Notes: generated by a model not told the origin, from the letters alone. Positions 21,044 to 32,454 are shown, numbered from the stretch's first letter. The stretch is DNA of 64,000 nt from Psococerastis gibbosa (GCA_963971405.1 OZ020491.1:2672910-2736909), one strand, 5' to 3'. Program-made: numbers and translations.

Positions 21044-21427
21044 GGCGCCCATTCCACCGACCGACTAGGGCTATTTACAATAACAGTGACGTGTTAGCAG
21101 ACATTCAAGATTTAGGCGGGGTTTCCATCGACCCCGCATTGCAGAATTGACGGAAATGTTTATTTTCCTATATGCCATAGTTAAAATTGATCAATGATCA
21201 TACAGTAAAATCACAAACAAACAAACTAAAATTAAAAAATGGCGTCATGGGATATGTTAAGTACAAACATTTTAATAGATTTCTATAAAAAGAAAAATTC
21301 TAATTTCCGTCAATGTCATTTGCATTCTGCAATGCGAGGTCGGTGGAAACGCCACCTAAGTCTTGAATGTCTGCTACCACGTCACCGTTTTTGTAAATAG
21401 CCCTAGCCGGTCGGTGGAATGGGCGCC
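21044..21427 (+). mobile_element. PIF/Harbinger-like MITE, copy 2
   Basis: Arms GGCGCCCATTCCACCGACCG and inverse CGGTCGGTGGAATGGGCGCC, flanked on both sides by ATA. The core ATG at 21240 opens MASWDMLSTNILIDFYKKK, then NSNFRQCHLHSAMRGRWK, ending at a stop in the right arm. The frame matches copies 1 and 3. Confidence 0.7.
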
Positions 21428-21539
21428 ATAATAATAACATCCCGCATCCCCAAGCTAGCGCTTATTTGGGACAAAGGCTCATACAGTGCTGCTAAACAAG
21501 GCTTAATAATAATAATATATATATTTTTTAAATAATAAT

Positions 21540-21660
21540 AATAGTTACTTTATTGTACTAAGCTCCCCTAGCGGAGTTAGGGCCTTCGGGCCCTTTAATA
21601 CACTAGTTACACTCAACTAGAGGGCTAGCTAAATAGTGTTAAAAAGGTACAAAATGAAAT
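21540..21660 (-). repeat. tRNA SINE 3' half, copy 3
   Basis: Inverse of the SINE 3' region: TACTAAGCTCCCCTAGCGGA, GTTAGGGC, CACTCAACTAG. The tRNA head is missing. Confidence 0.5.
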
Positions 21661-21724
21661 AATACATTAGTGCCTATGATTATTTTTACATGAAGGGTGC
21701 CCCACTAGAGGTACGAGGCTATGT

Positions 21725-21950
21725 GTTTTTGTCTGGTTAACTATAACTCTTGCTGTAGAGACTGGTATGAGCCTTTGAAGTTTTGGTAGCTTTGTAGATT
21801 GACATCGAGGATGTATACCAGATCGCCAATGGCCAAAAATGCATACGGAAACAATATACTATATATAAAATCCTAAATGCATGGGGTCGTTGGCACTATG
21901 GTCACTATGGTCCATTATAGTCCATGAAAAGTCCTTCAAGGCATTATTTA
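21725..21950 (-). repeat. R2 repeat, copy 3 (diverged)
   Basis: GATTGACATCGAGGATGTAT, GCCAATGGCCAAAAATGCAT, CATGGGGTCGTTGGCAC and GTCCTTCAAGGCATTATT follow R2 order; the first third is degenerate. Confidence 0.55.
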
Positions 21951-22009
21951 TTTTAGTCATGGAATAAAAGTCAGCATTTAATTTTTTGTAATAAATAAAT
22001 AAATAAATA

Positions 22010-22208
22010 TTGACTTTTTTTGTTCCATTACTTAGCTTTCCTAGCGAAGTTAGGGCTCTCTCTTATACACTCAACTAGGAAAACCCGGGACAGCCTGCTT
22101 TACATGCCCTCCGAAGCATGGCCAGAAAATGTAGCAAGTGTGGGACTCGAACCAACAACCTTTCGGGTGAAAGTTGGAGTCTGTGCCACTACTCTACATG
22201 ACCTGACT
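22010..22208 (-). mobile_element. tRNA-derived SINE, copy 4, with AATA tail
   Basis: The minus strand has an A-box-like GTAGAGTAGTGGCA (22185-22198) and a B box GGTTCGAGTCC (22143-22153) about 35 bases apart, then CCATGCTTCGGAGGGCATGT, GTGTATAAGAGAGAGCCC and AACTTCGCTAGG. The minus-strand 3' end is followed by an (ATTT)n tail (plus strand AAATAAATAAATAAATA near 21992-22008). Confidence 0.7.
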
Positions 22209-22214
22209 GTAATC

Positions 22215-22985
22215 ATATACACTTACAAGTTAGAGTACTCTCTGTACCCGACTTGCGCTAAAACTCGCTGTTGTTTATCTACATACAGAAGCTTTCACTA
22301 GTACTGGGTCAGCGACTCATAAATTGTCCCATTTTAAACTCCCCACCTACTGTATATTTCGTCAGCAATAGCGTGAGGTAGTGCGGCGAAACGCGGATTC
22401 AACCTCCGTTAAATTAACTCTTATAGGCTCTTTGCTGTGGTTTAGCTTATTCTTGAAAGCAATGAACTAATTTCGAAATAAGTTATCACAGCTACTTTCA
22501 ACTTAAAAAAACTAATAATTATGACAGTATATGTTAAATGGAAAATAAGTTTTCTTACTTTCTATAACTATATATCTATTCGCAAAAGACGTAATCATAC
22601 GAATACTTAAGTCACCCTGACCACCTCAACAGATTCAAATATCTGTTTCTACCTGCCCAAAGAACTCTAACCTTAAGTTTACATACAACAACAACTCAAG
22701 GCCGTATTTATGGGGGGAGCCAGGGGTTCCGACCCCCCCCCCCAGTCGCATATCTATAGCTACTGCCTTGCAACAACTAAATAACTGGACCAGCCACTTT
22801 AAATGCACTGCCCCTTTTAAGTTTCCCTGTAAACCGTAGGCCAATTTTAATCTTCCTCTTCATTATTCTCTTTCCGTCAAAGTAGGAGGAGACCTGGCTT
22901 TACAATTATCACAACTACATGCCTTATTGCATAAAATATGAGTTAAGGGGGGGGGGGCGTTGGAACAAGTCCCACGATGTCTGCG
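22215..22985. other. No gene; small inverted CAAGGCCGTA motif
   Basis: At 22698-22770, CAAGGCCGTATTTATGG and CTATAGCTACTGCCTTG flank G and C runs, resembling a degenerate small MITE. The rest is unclassified. Confidence 0.35.
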
Positions 22986-22989
22986 AGAT

Positions 22990-23207
22990 ATTGCCTTCCA
23001 AGTCCAGGAGGTAATAAAACCAATGCAAATGCAGCCCACGCTCTACTTGTCTACCGGCGTTCAGCCTCCCACTAAATTTCAAATGCAACCTTTACTGCCC
23101 CCCCCCCCCATCTTCCCAACATTCTCCCCCTCCCTTTTCAGTAAATCTCGCACTGCTTCCTGACGATCCGCGCTTGAATACATATTTTACCAAGTTACTG
23201 CATCGTT
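22990..23207 (+). repeat. C-tract repeat, copy 1
   Basis: AAATTTCAAATGCAACCTTT, a run of C, then AGTAAATCTCGCACTGCTTC and CGCTTGAATACATATTTTA. Same order as 24255-24495. Confidence 0.7.
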
Positions 23208-23604
23208 TGAACTGGACTACCAAGTAGAAGATTGAGGTTTGAGGGCAAGGACGACGCCAGGGTGGGGCAGGGGGGGGGCACTCACTACACCCCCTCCTAG
23301 ACCATCCGCTGCCCCCCCCCCCTTGAGCCTGCTTTGGGAACTTTTGATAGAAACAATTCTGGCGTCACCTACGTTTGAGGGTCGATACAAGAAGTCAAAT
23401 TTTCTGCCAGGACAGGGACCACCCACTCTACTCAGATGGGCACCTTACCTTCACCCGTAGCGGAAAATTAGGCTATATCAGGTGTCATACTGACCACAAC
23501 TTCCGAAAGAGAGCAGTGATCAAAGGTCCCTAAATTAGTTTTTTCTGTATTAAAAACAAAGCAGAAGGAATGCTACTCAATAATTTTATCTACAGCATAT
23601 TCTT

Positions 23605-23765
23605 CTTCTTCTGTCTCTACTGCCCTTGATGGGCTTTCGCCTGCTCGACAACACTTCTCCAGTCGTCTCGATTTTGTACAAGGCTCCACCATCTACGGAA
23701 TGCCAACTCGCGGAGGTCAGTTTCCCGCCCATTCTGCTAGCATTGTCGAGGATTCAGGCTTCCAG
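23605..23765 (-). pseudogene. LINE 3'-end fragment, GAA-tail family, copy 2
   Basis: The plus strand begins TTCTTCTTCTTCTGTCTC, then GCTCGACAACACTTCTCCAG and GGCTCCACCATCTACGGA. This is the inverse of the WRSVVEQA and RRWWSVVQ coding blocks seen at 36.3-36.45 kb. Confidence 0.6.
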
Positions 23766-23892
23766 TCGTCTTCCTGTCATGCTTGCTATGCACATCTGAT
23801 CTATAGCATGTAGCTGGTGCCTACAGTTTGTTGGAAGTGTGGACCTAACTTAGTTTTGTATTTTTTCAAACCTTCAAAAACAAGCTAACTTA

Positions 23893-24140
23893 CGCCTTCT
23901 TCTTCTTCTTCTGCTTCTTCTTCCTCGTCCCTCCTAGTCGGTCGCACCGGACCCATTTCGTATACTCGACCTGGTCAGACGCTGCGCTGACGGCTTGAGC
24001 TCGGCCATTGTTTTCCCTCTTGCTCCGGTGAGTTGTTCGACTCTTTCCTCGAGGGTTATCCTCGGTCCTCGGACTTTGTAGCCTTGCTTTCGCCAACCAA
24101 CGGGTGGTTCTATTCTCATCCTTTTCGTATTTTCCAAATA
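23893..24140 (-). pseudogene. LINE fragment, paralogue of 1135-1430
   Basis: The minus-strand frame contains WRKQGYKVRGPRITLEERVE, then QLTGARGKTMAE, matching the first GAA-tailed fragment. The plus-strand left edge is CTTCTTCTTCTTCTGCTTCTTCTTC-like, that is, a GAA-rich 3' tail. Confidence 0.65.
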
Positions 24141-24254
24141 AATAAATAAGTATAGTAGTAGGACTGCTGAAGTAAGGTATGAACTTTAGGTAGCCCAGCA
24201 GAAAATGCTTCGTCTTATGCCGAACCTCGACCTTCTGTTTAAACTTCCAGCTTT

Positions 24255-24495
24255 ATGCAGGTATCCAAGTCCAGTTGGCAGTAAAACCACCAGAAATTGC
24301 AAATGCTGCTGCCCACTCTCCATGCCTTTCTACTGCCTCCCTCTAAATTTCAAATGCGACCTTTACTGCCCCCCCCCCCCACCTCCACAATTTCCCCCTC
24401 CCCACAACATTCCCCCCCCCCCCCTCCCCAGTAAATCTCGCACTGCTTCCTGATAATCCGCGCATGAATACATATTTTATCAGGTTACTGCATCG
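24255..24495 (+). repeat. C-tract repeat, copy 2
   Basis: Collinear with 22990-23207, with a second C run before AGTAAATCTCGCACTGCTTC. Confidence 0.7.
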
Positions 24496-24815
24496 CCCTG
24501 CTGTATATGATTATCAAAACGACCGGACTTGGCTGTGTATTCCTCCATACATAACGCACCTACGCGATGCTTTATATGGGGCATTATAGTGTGCACTAAA
24601 CTGTATTTATAAGCAAGCGTGCATCAAAGCGTTCAATCAACAATTGCGAATGTTCTACTGCTCTGTATATGCAGTATGTACTATGTAAAGAGATAAATTT
24701 ACAATACTATTATTATGACATGAAATGAAAAACGACTATATATTATATTATGTAGGATTTAAATCATATTGAATCATGGCCTGCCAGTCGAAATAGGCAG
24801 AGTGGCAATCCATTA

Positions 24816-25212
24816 GGCGCGGTTTCCACCGACCTGCTAGTGCTAAATACAAATACGGTAACGTGGTAGCAGACATTCAAGACTTATGCGGGGTTTCCAC
24901 CGACCTCGCATTGCAGAATGCAAATGACATTGACGGAAATTTGAATTTTTCTTTTTATAGAAATCTATTAAAATGTTTGTACTTAATATATATATATATC
25001 CCATGAAGCCATTTTTTAATTTTAGTTTGTTTGTTTGTGATTTTACTCTATGATCATTGATCAATTGTAACTATGGCATAGAGTAAAACAAACATTTTCG
25101 TCAATGTCATTTGCATTCTGCAATGTGGTGGAAGCCCCGCCTAAGTCTTGAATGTCTGTTACCCCGTCACCGTATTTGTATTTAGCACTAGCAGGTCAGT
25201 GGAAACCGCGCC
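24816..25212 (-). mobile_element. PIF/Harbinger-like MITE, copy 3 (inverted)
   Basis: Arms GGCGCGGTTTCCACCGACCT and inverse, flanked by TTA and TAA. The minus-strand core encodes STNILIDFYKKKNSNFRQCH, in frame with the same peptide as copies 1 and 2. A TATA repeat (24989-25000) is inserted just before the peptide. The arms are longer and more similar to each other (about 130 bp) than in copy 1. Confidence 0.7.
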
Positions 25213-25219
25213 TAAGCTC

Positions 25220-25535
25220 GTCATAGGAATCAGATGCAATATGACTCTCAATGACAAAGAATTAACTAAACGGGAATTATAAATAAAAGTAAATAAATAA
25301 AATTTAATGAATTGAAACTCTTGGATAATATGTTATATACATGTATGCGTACACCCCCATTGGCTTTGCCTACATTTCCAATCCCCCCCCCCCCCCCGGA
25401 GTAGGCTCCCGAGGTGTCGCGCCTGCCAGTGTCCGCAATAAGCTATCCCATAATATTTTGTATTTTGTTTCATGAAGGGTTATTGAATAAGTAAGTCTAA
25501 GTAAGTAAGTAAACCTGTATTAAAACATGAAAAGA
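25220..25535. other. Nothing recognised
   Basis: AT-rich; a 15-base C run at about 25383, then GGAGTAGGCTCC. Confidence 0.3.
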
Positions 25536-25545
25536 TATGGTACAC

Positions 25546-25875
25546 CAGGGGCGTAAAGTTGGGGGGGGGGGGCACGGTCCAACTTGCCCCCCAGCTCATT
25601 TTGGGGGGGGGGCCAAAGCCCTCCCCCCCAGCCTCCAGCATTGTAAGACGTGGTTCATACTTCATGGTCCCCTTTACAGCAATATGAAATAAGCATTCAT
25701 TTTTTAGCTTAGTAAAATCTACAAACAAACAAATCGATGCTTTAAAATTATTAAAATGCGTAAAACCCTACTATTTTTCTCTTATATTTTCAATTGTTCC
25801 TTAAATCCTGCCTGATGACGTCATAGGGTCTACTTTGTTTTGCCCCCGCCATCATTCTAAAACTTTACGCCTCTG
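25546..25875 (-). mobile_element. hAT-like MITE, perfect 8-bp duplication
   Basis: TIRs CAGGGGCGTAAAGTT and (inverted) CAGAGGCGTAAAGTTTT; TGGTACAC flanks both sides (25538-25545 and 25876-25883). The 330-bp body has three G/C runs near one end and AAATCCTGCCTGATGACGTC near the other. A 321-bp inverted copy is at 37033-37353. Confidence 0.85.
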
Positions 25876-25884
25876 TGGTACACA

Positions 25885-26410
25885 ATAATTGTAAGGTGGC
25901 ATGACAATCTTCCACAATCAAAAATAAAAGTAATAAATAAATTTAAAATTAAACATATTGTAATACTACTACTAGTACATATTACAATTAAACTTACATA
26001 TTACTGATATTAATAAAAAATCTCAGATAACGAACAGTCTAAGTTTAATTTTATTAAGTCTAAATTTCCAAATCAGGATTCCCGTCTCATCGGCCGCTAT
26101 AAGTCGCTAGACTGAAATGTTTATTAAAAATACTTATTTATTTTTTATTCCAGATAAAATTGCAAAGATACAAGCTATCCGTATAGATCATGTTGTAATG
26201 ATGAATGAAAATTATATAGCATAGTGAAGCCATTCAATAAAATTAATTAATGATGCTTGTAAATGTTTCAAACAATTACTAAAACAAAAGAAAGCGTGGG
26301 CAAAATGATTAATTATTGAATGTAAAGCCTCAGGGAAAGTTTTGAAGTCTTCGTATGGGCTGTTGCGCGTGTTATTAATCATAACAATACTGTAGTATAA
26401 ATTTTGAAAA
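25885..26410. other. Nothing recognised
   Basis: AT-rich; no coding frame or shared repeat. Confidence 0.3.
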
Positions 26411-26414
26411 GTAT

Positions 26415-26690
26415 TCTTCTTCTTCGCATGCCTCATCTATCGAAGATTGGCGATCATCATTATACATGTGGATACCGTACTTCGGGCTACCCAAAAGGAA
26501 GTCAAGTATGCAGACTGTAGAGTATCAAATGTACTTAGTCATGATGACTGCACTGGGTAATTGTAATGCAGTGGTTTCCCGTTGCCTTCTGCATCCTTAT
26601 GCCGTTGACTCTTCATGGAGTTCCTCCGCCTTCGGGGCCCAACCCCAGGACAAAAGAGTGGTGGCAACTATTCGCCACCCCGTCACATGG
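26415..26690 (-). repeat. L repeat, copy 3 (longest)
   Basis: TTCTTCTTCGCATGCCTCAT, CTATCGAAGATTGGCGATCA, GTAATTGTAATGCAGTGG and CATCCTTATGCCGTTGACTC. Collinear with 18.94-19.11 kb, but with an extra about 75 bp between blocks. Overlapping short frames here have no motif. Confidence 0.6.
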
Positions 26691-26694
26691 TCTT

Positions 26695-27480
26695 CCTCGG
26701 GCTACTGTGGCTTTCTCTAGACATGAGTGCTTCAGCCACCAGACCTGCCACCACACCCTCCGATTATGCCACCATATCTGTTGACTGTTGGCCTTTACGC
26801 TATCCGCCACCTGCGACCCCGCTAGAAGCCTGCCAGCAGTCATCTTCAGTAAATAGACAACCCAGTTTGCTAAGCTTCTTGGCACAGCACTATACAATAC
26901 AAGGCAATAAGTATTAATCCAACACTGCCTTCTATACAGAAGCAGTGATTGGGGTTGCACTGGAGTGGGGGACCAATCGGCTCACAGTGTTGTTATTGGG
27001 GCTGCTGCCCGTAACCATCTACATTTTTTCAAATGCAACCAGACCACTTTCAACATCCAACCTGTGTGATTTCTTCTCCCAAACATTGAGATTCTAGAGC
27101 ACAAGCCTTCCCTGCGTACACCCAGTACAAGCGGAAACAACAATATACCTTATTTTGCTCTCAAACAAGCTTTAATGCGATTCTAATAGAAAACCTCTGC
27201 AGGATGAACAATAAGAAACATGCTACACTGGAAAAAGAACATATACAACACACCCAGTAGTAGCAGAACTGAAGAAGAGTTATTAAAGAAAGAAAGCGAA
27301 AAATTGCCAAGAGACCATAACTCAGGAGAAAGAAAGCTATCGCCTATACATATCCGTTTGCTCATTTATCTTCGGCAAGTACGCTAACAATATTGAAGAT
27401 GGTGGGGAGGAGTGAAGTAGCGTTATCAAAGGGGTGGGGGTGAAAGGGAGGGGATATAACAAATTGAAGTAGAATCCATA
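26695..27480. other. No recognisable gene
   Basis: Frames of 60-115 codons overlap on both strands without motifs or signal-like pattern. Confidence 0.3.
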
Positions 27481-27504
27481 CATCAAAACCAATTGAATTA
27501 CATT

Positions 27505-28430
27505 GACAGGCTTTGTGTGGAAATTTTGGTGGTCTGCATTAACTTCCCCTTAAAGAAGACGGCTATTGAATGGGGAAAGAATTTTTTTCGACTTCACATT
27601 AGCATTTGAATGTTAGCCTCTTTAAGATTTGGAGCCGTATGTCTTTTTGGATTGCATTGTGAATTATTTGTGAAGTGAAGAAGAAGGTAGTTTTGTCGAT
27701 ATAATATACATAAGTGCGAGAAGTTAGAAAGGAGAAGAAGACGAAAAGAGGGGATGAAAAACCCCCAATGCATGCCCCTATCATAGCTGTTGTAAGCCTA
27801 GTATGAAATGAACAACTAAACCTGACCAGTATATTCCAAGAACATATTGTACAGGCTTTGTGTGGAAATATTGGTGTTCTGAATTAACTTCTTCTTAAAG
27901 AAGACGGCTATTGAATGGAGAAGGAATTTTTTTTCGACTTTACATTAGCATTTGAATGTGTGCCTCTTCAAGATTTGGAGCCGGATGTCCTTTTTGGGTT
28001 ACATTGGGGAGGATTATTGAAGTGATGAAGTATGATTACCATGTGAATGTGGATGAGCTTGAATTTAGACGGAGGGAGGAGGCTGTATGCCTAATGTGAT
28101 GGGTTACGATAAGCTAACGGTAGAAGTATGATTAACCAAACTCTATCAAAAGACATGTGTCATACGCAGGCTTCGTACGGAAATGTGCTACCCTTACACG
28201 CTGTTGGCATGCGGGGGCTCTTCTGCTTTTGTCTACTGACGTAAAAATGTGAGAAAATATACGAATTATTATTATTATTACCTTATGAACGTGTTCTACA
28301 TTAACTTAAAGAAGATGCATACTGAAGTATTTTATTCGACTTAACATTAGCATTTGAATGTGGGCCTCTTATGAAGATTTGGAGCGTCAAGTCTTTTTGG
28401 ATTATGGAATTGATTATGATTTGTGAAAGA
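27505..28430 (-). repeat. Local triplication, diverged units
   Basis: ACATTAGCATTTGAATGT, then GAAGATTTGGAGC(C/G) and TCTTTTTGG, occurs at about 27597-27652, 27944-28003 and 28343-28402. Preceding AAAGAAGACGGCTATTGAAT-like sequence is also shared. Spacing is about 345 and 400 bp. Minus-strand short frames start in the units but do not persist between them. Confidence 0.75.
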
Positions 28431-28618
28431 CTAGAGAAGTGAGGGAGCATGGGTTTGCCTTGTGGATATGCCCATATTGTGCACAAAGGCAGAAGGCGAA
28501 GGGAGGGGGATGGAGATGACGGGGGTACGAATTACATCAGTCATTGACCGTTATATGCAGTACTGAGTTTGCGGGTCCACCAGCATAGAATTATGTTATA
28601 TTAATATCACAGAGAAAT

Positions 28619-29467
28619 AAAGAACCGGTCCGAGTTTACTCGAACATGCTTTCCAATTTATCAATTAGTAGATAGAGGAAGTGAGTACTTTTATGGTAAA
28701 TAATTTTCCTATAGTTAAATTTCGGACATCTCGGGGGGGGGGGGGGTATTGTTCACCTGACGTCACTGGAGGTGAAGTAAATTCTAGATAGGTCTGACAT
28801 TACATTACATAACCACACAGCAATACTGGCAGGGCACGCAATGAATTTGAGCGTGAATTTTCATTTTTTAAAAAACATTTTTTTTTTGCACAAACCAAAT
28901 AGTGTTTTGGGAAAGGAACCTGTACGGTTTCGTTACTCAATTTAACACCTAAAACATGCCTGAAGGTAGAAATCATCGATAGAAAGGTTTCGCAGAAAAA
29001 TTATTTTTTAGTCATTTTTCATTAAAATTTAGTTATTTTTATTTTTTTACCCCCAGAAAAAAACTATTAAAGGGTAAGCAACCCCCCGCATTTTGTTAAC
29101 ATTAGTAACGACTACAATTTCTGAGAATATAAAAGAAATCGTTGAGCCGTTTTTGAGAAATAATGTTTTTAGACGGTTTTTTTTGAGTTTTTTAAGAATA
29201 AAACCCCTCAAAATTGTGTTAGCCCATAATAAAAAAATACTGTCTCGAGGCATAGTTTTTGTAAACCTACGTGTAAAATTTCATCAAAATTGGCAGAGTA
29301 GTTTGCCCGGAAATAGATGAACAGACAGACAGAGTGACATACATTTCGTAAAAACCACTTTTTTGGGTTCCTGGGACCTCAAAACGAGTAAATCCATTGA
29401 AATCTCGGAATCGAAAATTTCGACCATCACAAAGCTTTCCTTATACTACGTATAAATTGGAAAGCAA
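28619..29467 (+). mobile_element. R1 element, copy B
   Basis: Full length, 849 bp. AAAGAACCGGTCCGAGTTTA start, 17-base G run, ATCATCGATAGAAAGGTTTC, terminal ACGTATAAATTGGAAAGCAA. Confidence 0.88.
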
Positions 29468-29469
29468 TA

Positions 29470-29815
29470 AAAGAGAGACAATGGCCATTACAATTAATTA
29501 TTGTACGGGGGTTATCTGTAGCTGACTCCGCATGCTTGTCTTACCTAGAGGCCGCTTTATGATTTTTCTCTGTTAATTCTTAGGTAGTAACTAGGGAAAT
29601 TACACGTATGTTGTTAGCGTCACAGTCACCTGCACAAGCCCGGTGACTCGGCTCAGCAAGCGCCACCACGTGTCATTGGAAACAACTGTGACCTCGTCGG
29701 CTGCTAACACAATGCCCAAGGGTCAAATGAGTGAATTAATGAAGTATATATTATAACCACACACAGTACAATGCAATATTACAGTAGTGATACCGCATGT
29801 GTTCGGCACCGTCAC
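29470..29815. other. Nothing recognised
   Basis: Spacer between two R1 copies; no repeat or frame of note. Confidence 0.3.
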
Positions 29816-29820
29816 AACTA

Positions 29821-31031
29821 CAAAGGACCGGTCCGAGTTTACTCGAACATGCTTTCCAATTTATCAAAATTAGCAGATAGAGAAAATGAATAATTTCATG
29901 GTAAATAATTTTCCTATGGTTAAATTTCGGGGGGGGGGGGGGTTCCCATCTGACGTCACTGAAAGTGAGGTAATTTCTAGATAGGTCAGACCAACACATC
30001 ACACAGCAATAATGGCAGGGCACGCAACGCATTAAAGCGTGAATTTTCTATCATTTTTTCAAAAAAACAAAATTTTTGCACAAAACCAAATGGTTTTCTG
30101 GGATAGCAACCTGTCCGGTTTCGTTACTCAAAACATGCCTGAAGGTGGAAATAATCGATAGAAAGGTTTCGCAGAAAAATTGTTTTTTAATCATTTTTTA
30201 TGAAAATTTCGTTATTTTTATTTTTTTACCCCCAGAAGCAAACTATCAAGGGGCAAGCGACCCCCTGCATTTTGTTAAAATTAATAACGACTACAAGATA
30301 TGTGAACTTAAAAGAAATCGTTGGAGCCGTTTTTGAGAAATAATTTTTTTAGACGTTTTTTTGTAGTTTTTTGAGAATAAAACCCCCCCAAATTGAGTTA
30401 GGTCAAAATAAAATAAAAATTTCCGAGGTTTGATTTTTTTGAACCTACATGCCGAATTTCATCAAAATCGACTGAGTAGTATGCCCGGAAATCGACGAAC
30501 AGACAGACAGACAGACATTTCGTAAAAACCACTTTTTTGTGTTCCTGGGACCTTAAAACTGTCGTATGATCCCTCAGATTCAGAGGTTAGGGTGAATCTG
30601 AGGTACCATATAACACCTGATAAAATTGATAAAAGGGAACTTACCCTATGAAAGACAAGACCTGATCGATTGATCTCAGTTGTATTGGAAATGTATAGAC
30701 CTCGATGTCCGCCCCTGTATCTTTTGGACTTCCCTGGCTCGTGCTTCCTCTCTCTCTCTCTCTCTGATGCCCGCTGAACAAATCCCTACACACCAGGTAC
30801 TCATTGTCAGCGGTCGTCAGCAGGTTCAACACACCAGGCCCAAAGTAGGTCAAGCCAGCCAGAGGCGTACCGCTGCCATCGGCGTACACTTCATGCCAAT
30901 ATGAGTGCCACATTTGTTACTTTTGTTAATTCATACTACAAATACTACACTGCAATTCCGTTGAAATCTCGGAATCGAAAATTTCGACCGTCACAAAGCT
31001 TTCCTTATACTACGTATAAATTGGAAAGCAA
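29821..31031 (+). mobile_element. R1 element, copy C, interrupted
   Basis: R1 from AAAGGACCGGTCCGAG to CTGGGACCTTAAAAC, then about 390 bp of foreign DNA, then R1 resumes AATTCCGTTGAAATCTCGGA to the terminal AAATTGGAAAGCAA. Short G run and ACAGACAGACAGACA as in other copies. Confidence 0.85.
30559..30950 (-). mobile_element. 390-bp insert inside R1 copy C
   Basis: CTG appears at both junctions. The left end carries a hairpin (CCTCAGATTCA...TGAATCTGAGG, 30572-30603). A (TC) microsatellite lies at 30750-30768. A minus-strand frame reads WHEVYADGSGTPLAGLTYFG, then PGVLNLLTTADNEYLV; YADGS resembles an RNase H start, but the match is too short to assign. It could be a captured exon or an unknown element. 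Confidence 0.45.
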
Positions 31032-31034
31032 TAA

Positions 31035-31320
31035 ATAAATTAAAACCTATAATCCCTAATACTGTACAATGCCCGACCTTAACAGTATACCTAGTCTAGT
31101 TTAAAGACTCCATGAACTCACTCACGGAGGATGGAAAAGTGAAGACACCCCTGGAGTAATACCTTCACCCCTTTTCGGAAGTTGGGTTCAGTAATATTGG
31201 CGCCTTTAAAGGGAACTTGGCAACTTATTAAAGAGTCTTAGCTCCATTTGCGGGGGTCAAGTAAGAGTTTTTAACAGTCTTACTCTTACTCCCTCTAGCC
31301 AAAGAAGACAGGCGTACATT
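31035..31320. other. Nothing recognised
   Basis: No coding frame; no shared repeat. Confidence 0.25.
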
Positions 31321-31321
31321 T

Positions 31322-31425
31322 TCTTGTATAAATAAATAAAAAATGACTATTTGTTTATTACTAAGCCGTCATCGCTGAGTTCGGGCTATGTAGGTACATA
31401 GTCTACTGTTGTTAGAGTGCTTAAA
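31322..31425 (-). repeat. tRNA SINE 3' part, copy 5
   Basis: TAAATAAATAAAAAATGACT, then TTATTACTAAGCCGTCATCG and CTGAGTTCGGGCTATG, equivalent to the SINE 3' end plus tail. Confidence 0.4.
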
Positions 31426-31439
31426 CCCCAAAAACTTGG

Positions 31440-32150
31440 CAGTTATGATGAATCTTCATGTGTAAAATCATAACTTTATTGCTATCAAAATGGGTATATT
31501 CTCACTATTTCAGGCATATTTTTTTTTTTCAAAAAGGGGAGATTGTCGGGCAGTTATATCAAAAAATATCAATATTATTCTTCCAATGTAAAATCAAATG
31601 AATCCTTCCGATTTAGGACTCCTAAACCGCCAAACCCCCGGGGTTTTGGATTTTTTATAAATAAATTAATTTTAAGGGTCATAACTCATTCATGAACTCC
31701 CCACCCCTCCCTCCGAAAATTCGTAACTGCGGCCTTGGTAACAAGTTCACGAAAATCTAAACATTCAAAAAATGTTATTATTGAAATGGATTCGAATTTA
31801 AACAATAGAGGAAACTTTCAAATTATTAGCACTAAGCCTGTATCGAAAGATGTTTAATTTATTTATAAAAATATTACAAATAAACCTATTTTCGAACCTG
31901 CCAAAAACACGCCATATTATTAATGACGTTACGCGTACATAATGTCATCAAATGGCCGCCGTCCACTGATGAAAGGACGGGCAGAAGCAGGCCCAGGATT
32001 TTATTTTGGGGAGGGCTAGGGCAATGAATTAACTTACAATAGATTTACAAAATTGGGGGGGGGGCAGCTATCCCCCTGTATCTGTCTATCATAGTCGTCT
32101 TTGGGTGAAAGTTCTGACAATGGAAGGCGAAAATGTTGGTGTACCATACA
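31440..32150. other. No gene; one MITE-like end
   Basis: GTAACTGCGGCCTTGG at 31723-31738 resembles the CAAGGCCGTAGCC family end, but no partner was found. Confidence 0.3.
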
Positions 32151-32160
32151 GGCATAGGCC

Positions 32161-32443
32161 CAGGCACGGATCTACGGGGGGGGGGCCATAGGGGCTATAG
32201 CCCCCCCTCCAATTAGGGCCCTCAAAATGCGTTAAACCCCACTATTTCAATCCTATTTTTCACAAATTTTCTCCCGGGGGAGACCCCCCGGCCCCCCTTG
32301 TGCTCAATAGTATTAATTATCTATAATACAGAACCCTTATTGCTCTGAAAATGCGTAAAACCCCAATATTTCAACCCTATTTTTAAAAAAAATCGAAGTT
32401 TAATCTTAGCCCCCTCCTTGGTCTCATTCTAGATCCGCGCCTG
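32161..32443. mobile_element. hAT-like MITE, perfect 8-bp duplication
   Basis: TIRs CAGGCACGGATCTACGG and (inverted) CAGGCGCGGATCTAGAAT. CATAGGCC flanks both sides (32153-32160 and 32444-32451). The interior has a 10-base G run, then C runs, and two copies of the AAAATGCGT(T/A)AAACCCCA motif. Confidence 0.88.
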
Positions 32444-32454
32444 CATAGGCCTAC

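Noticed and set aside
26613-26960. 115-codon minus-strand frame
   Set aside because: Overlaps two plus-strand frames of similar length, composition unremarkable, and no motif.
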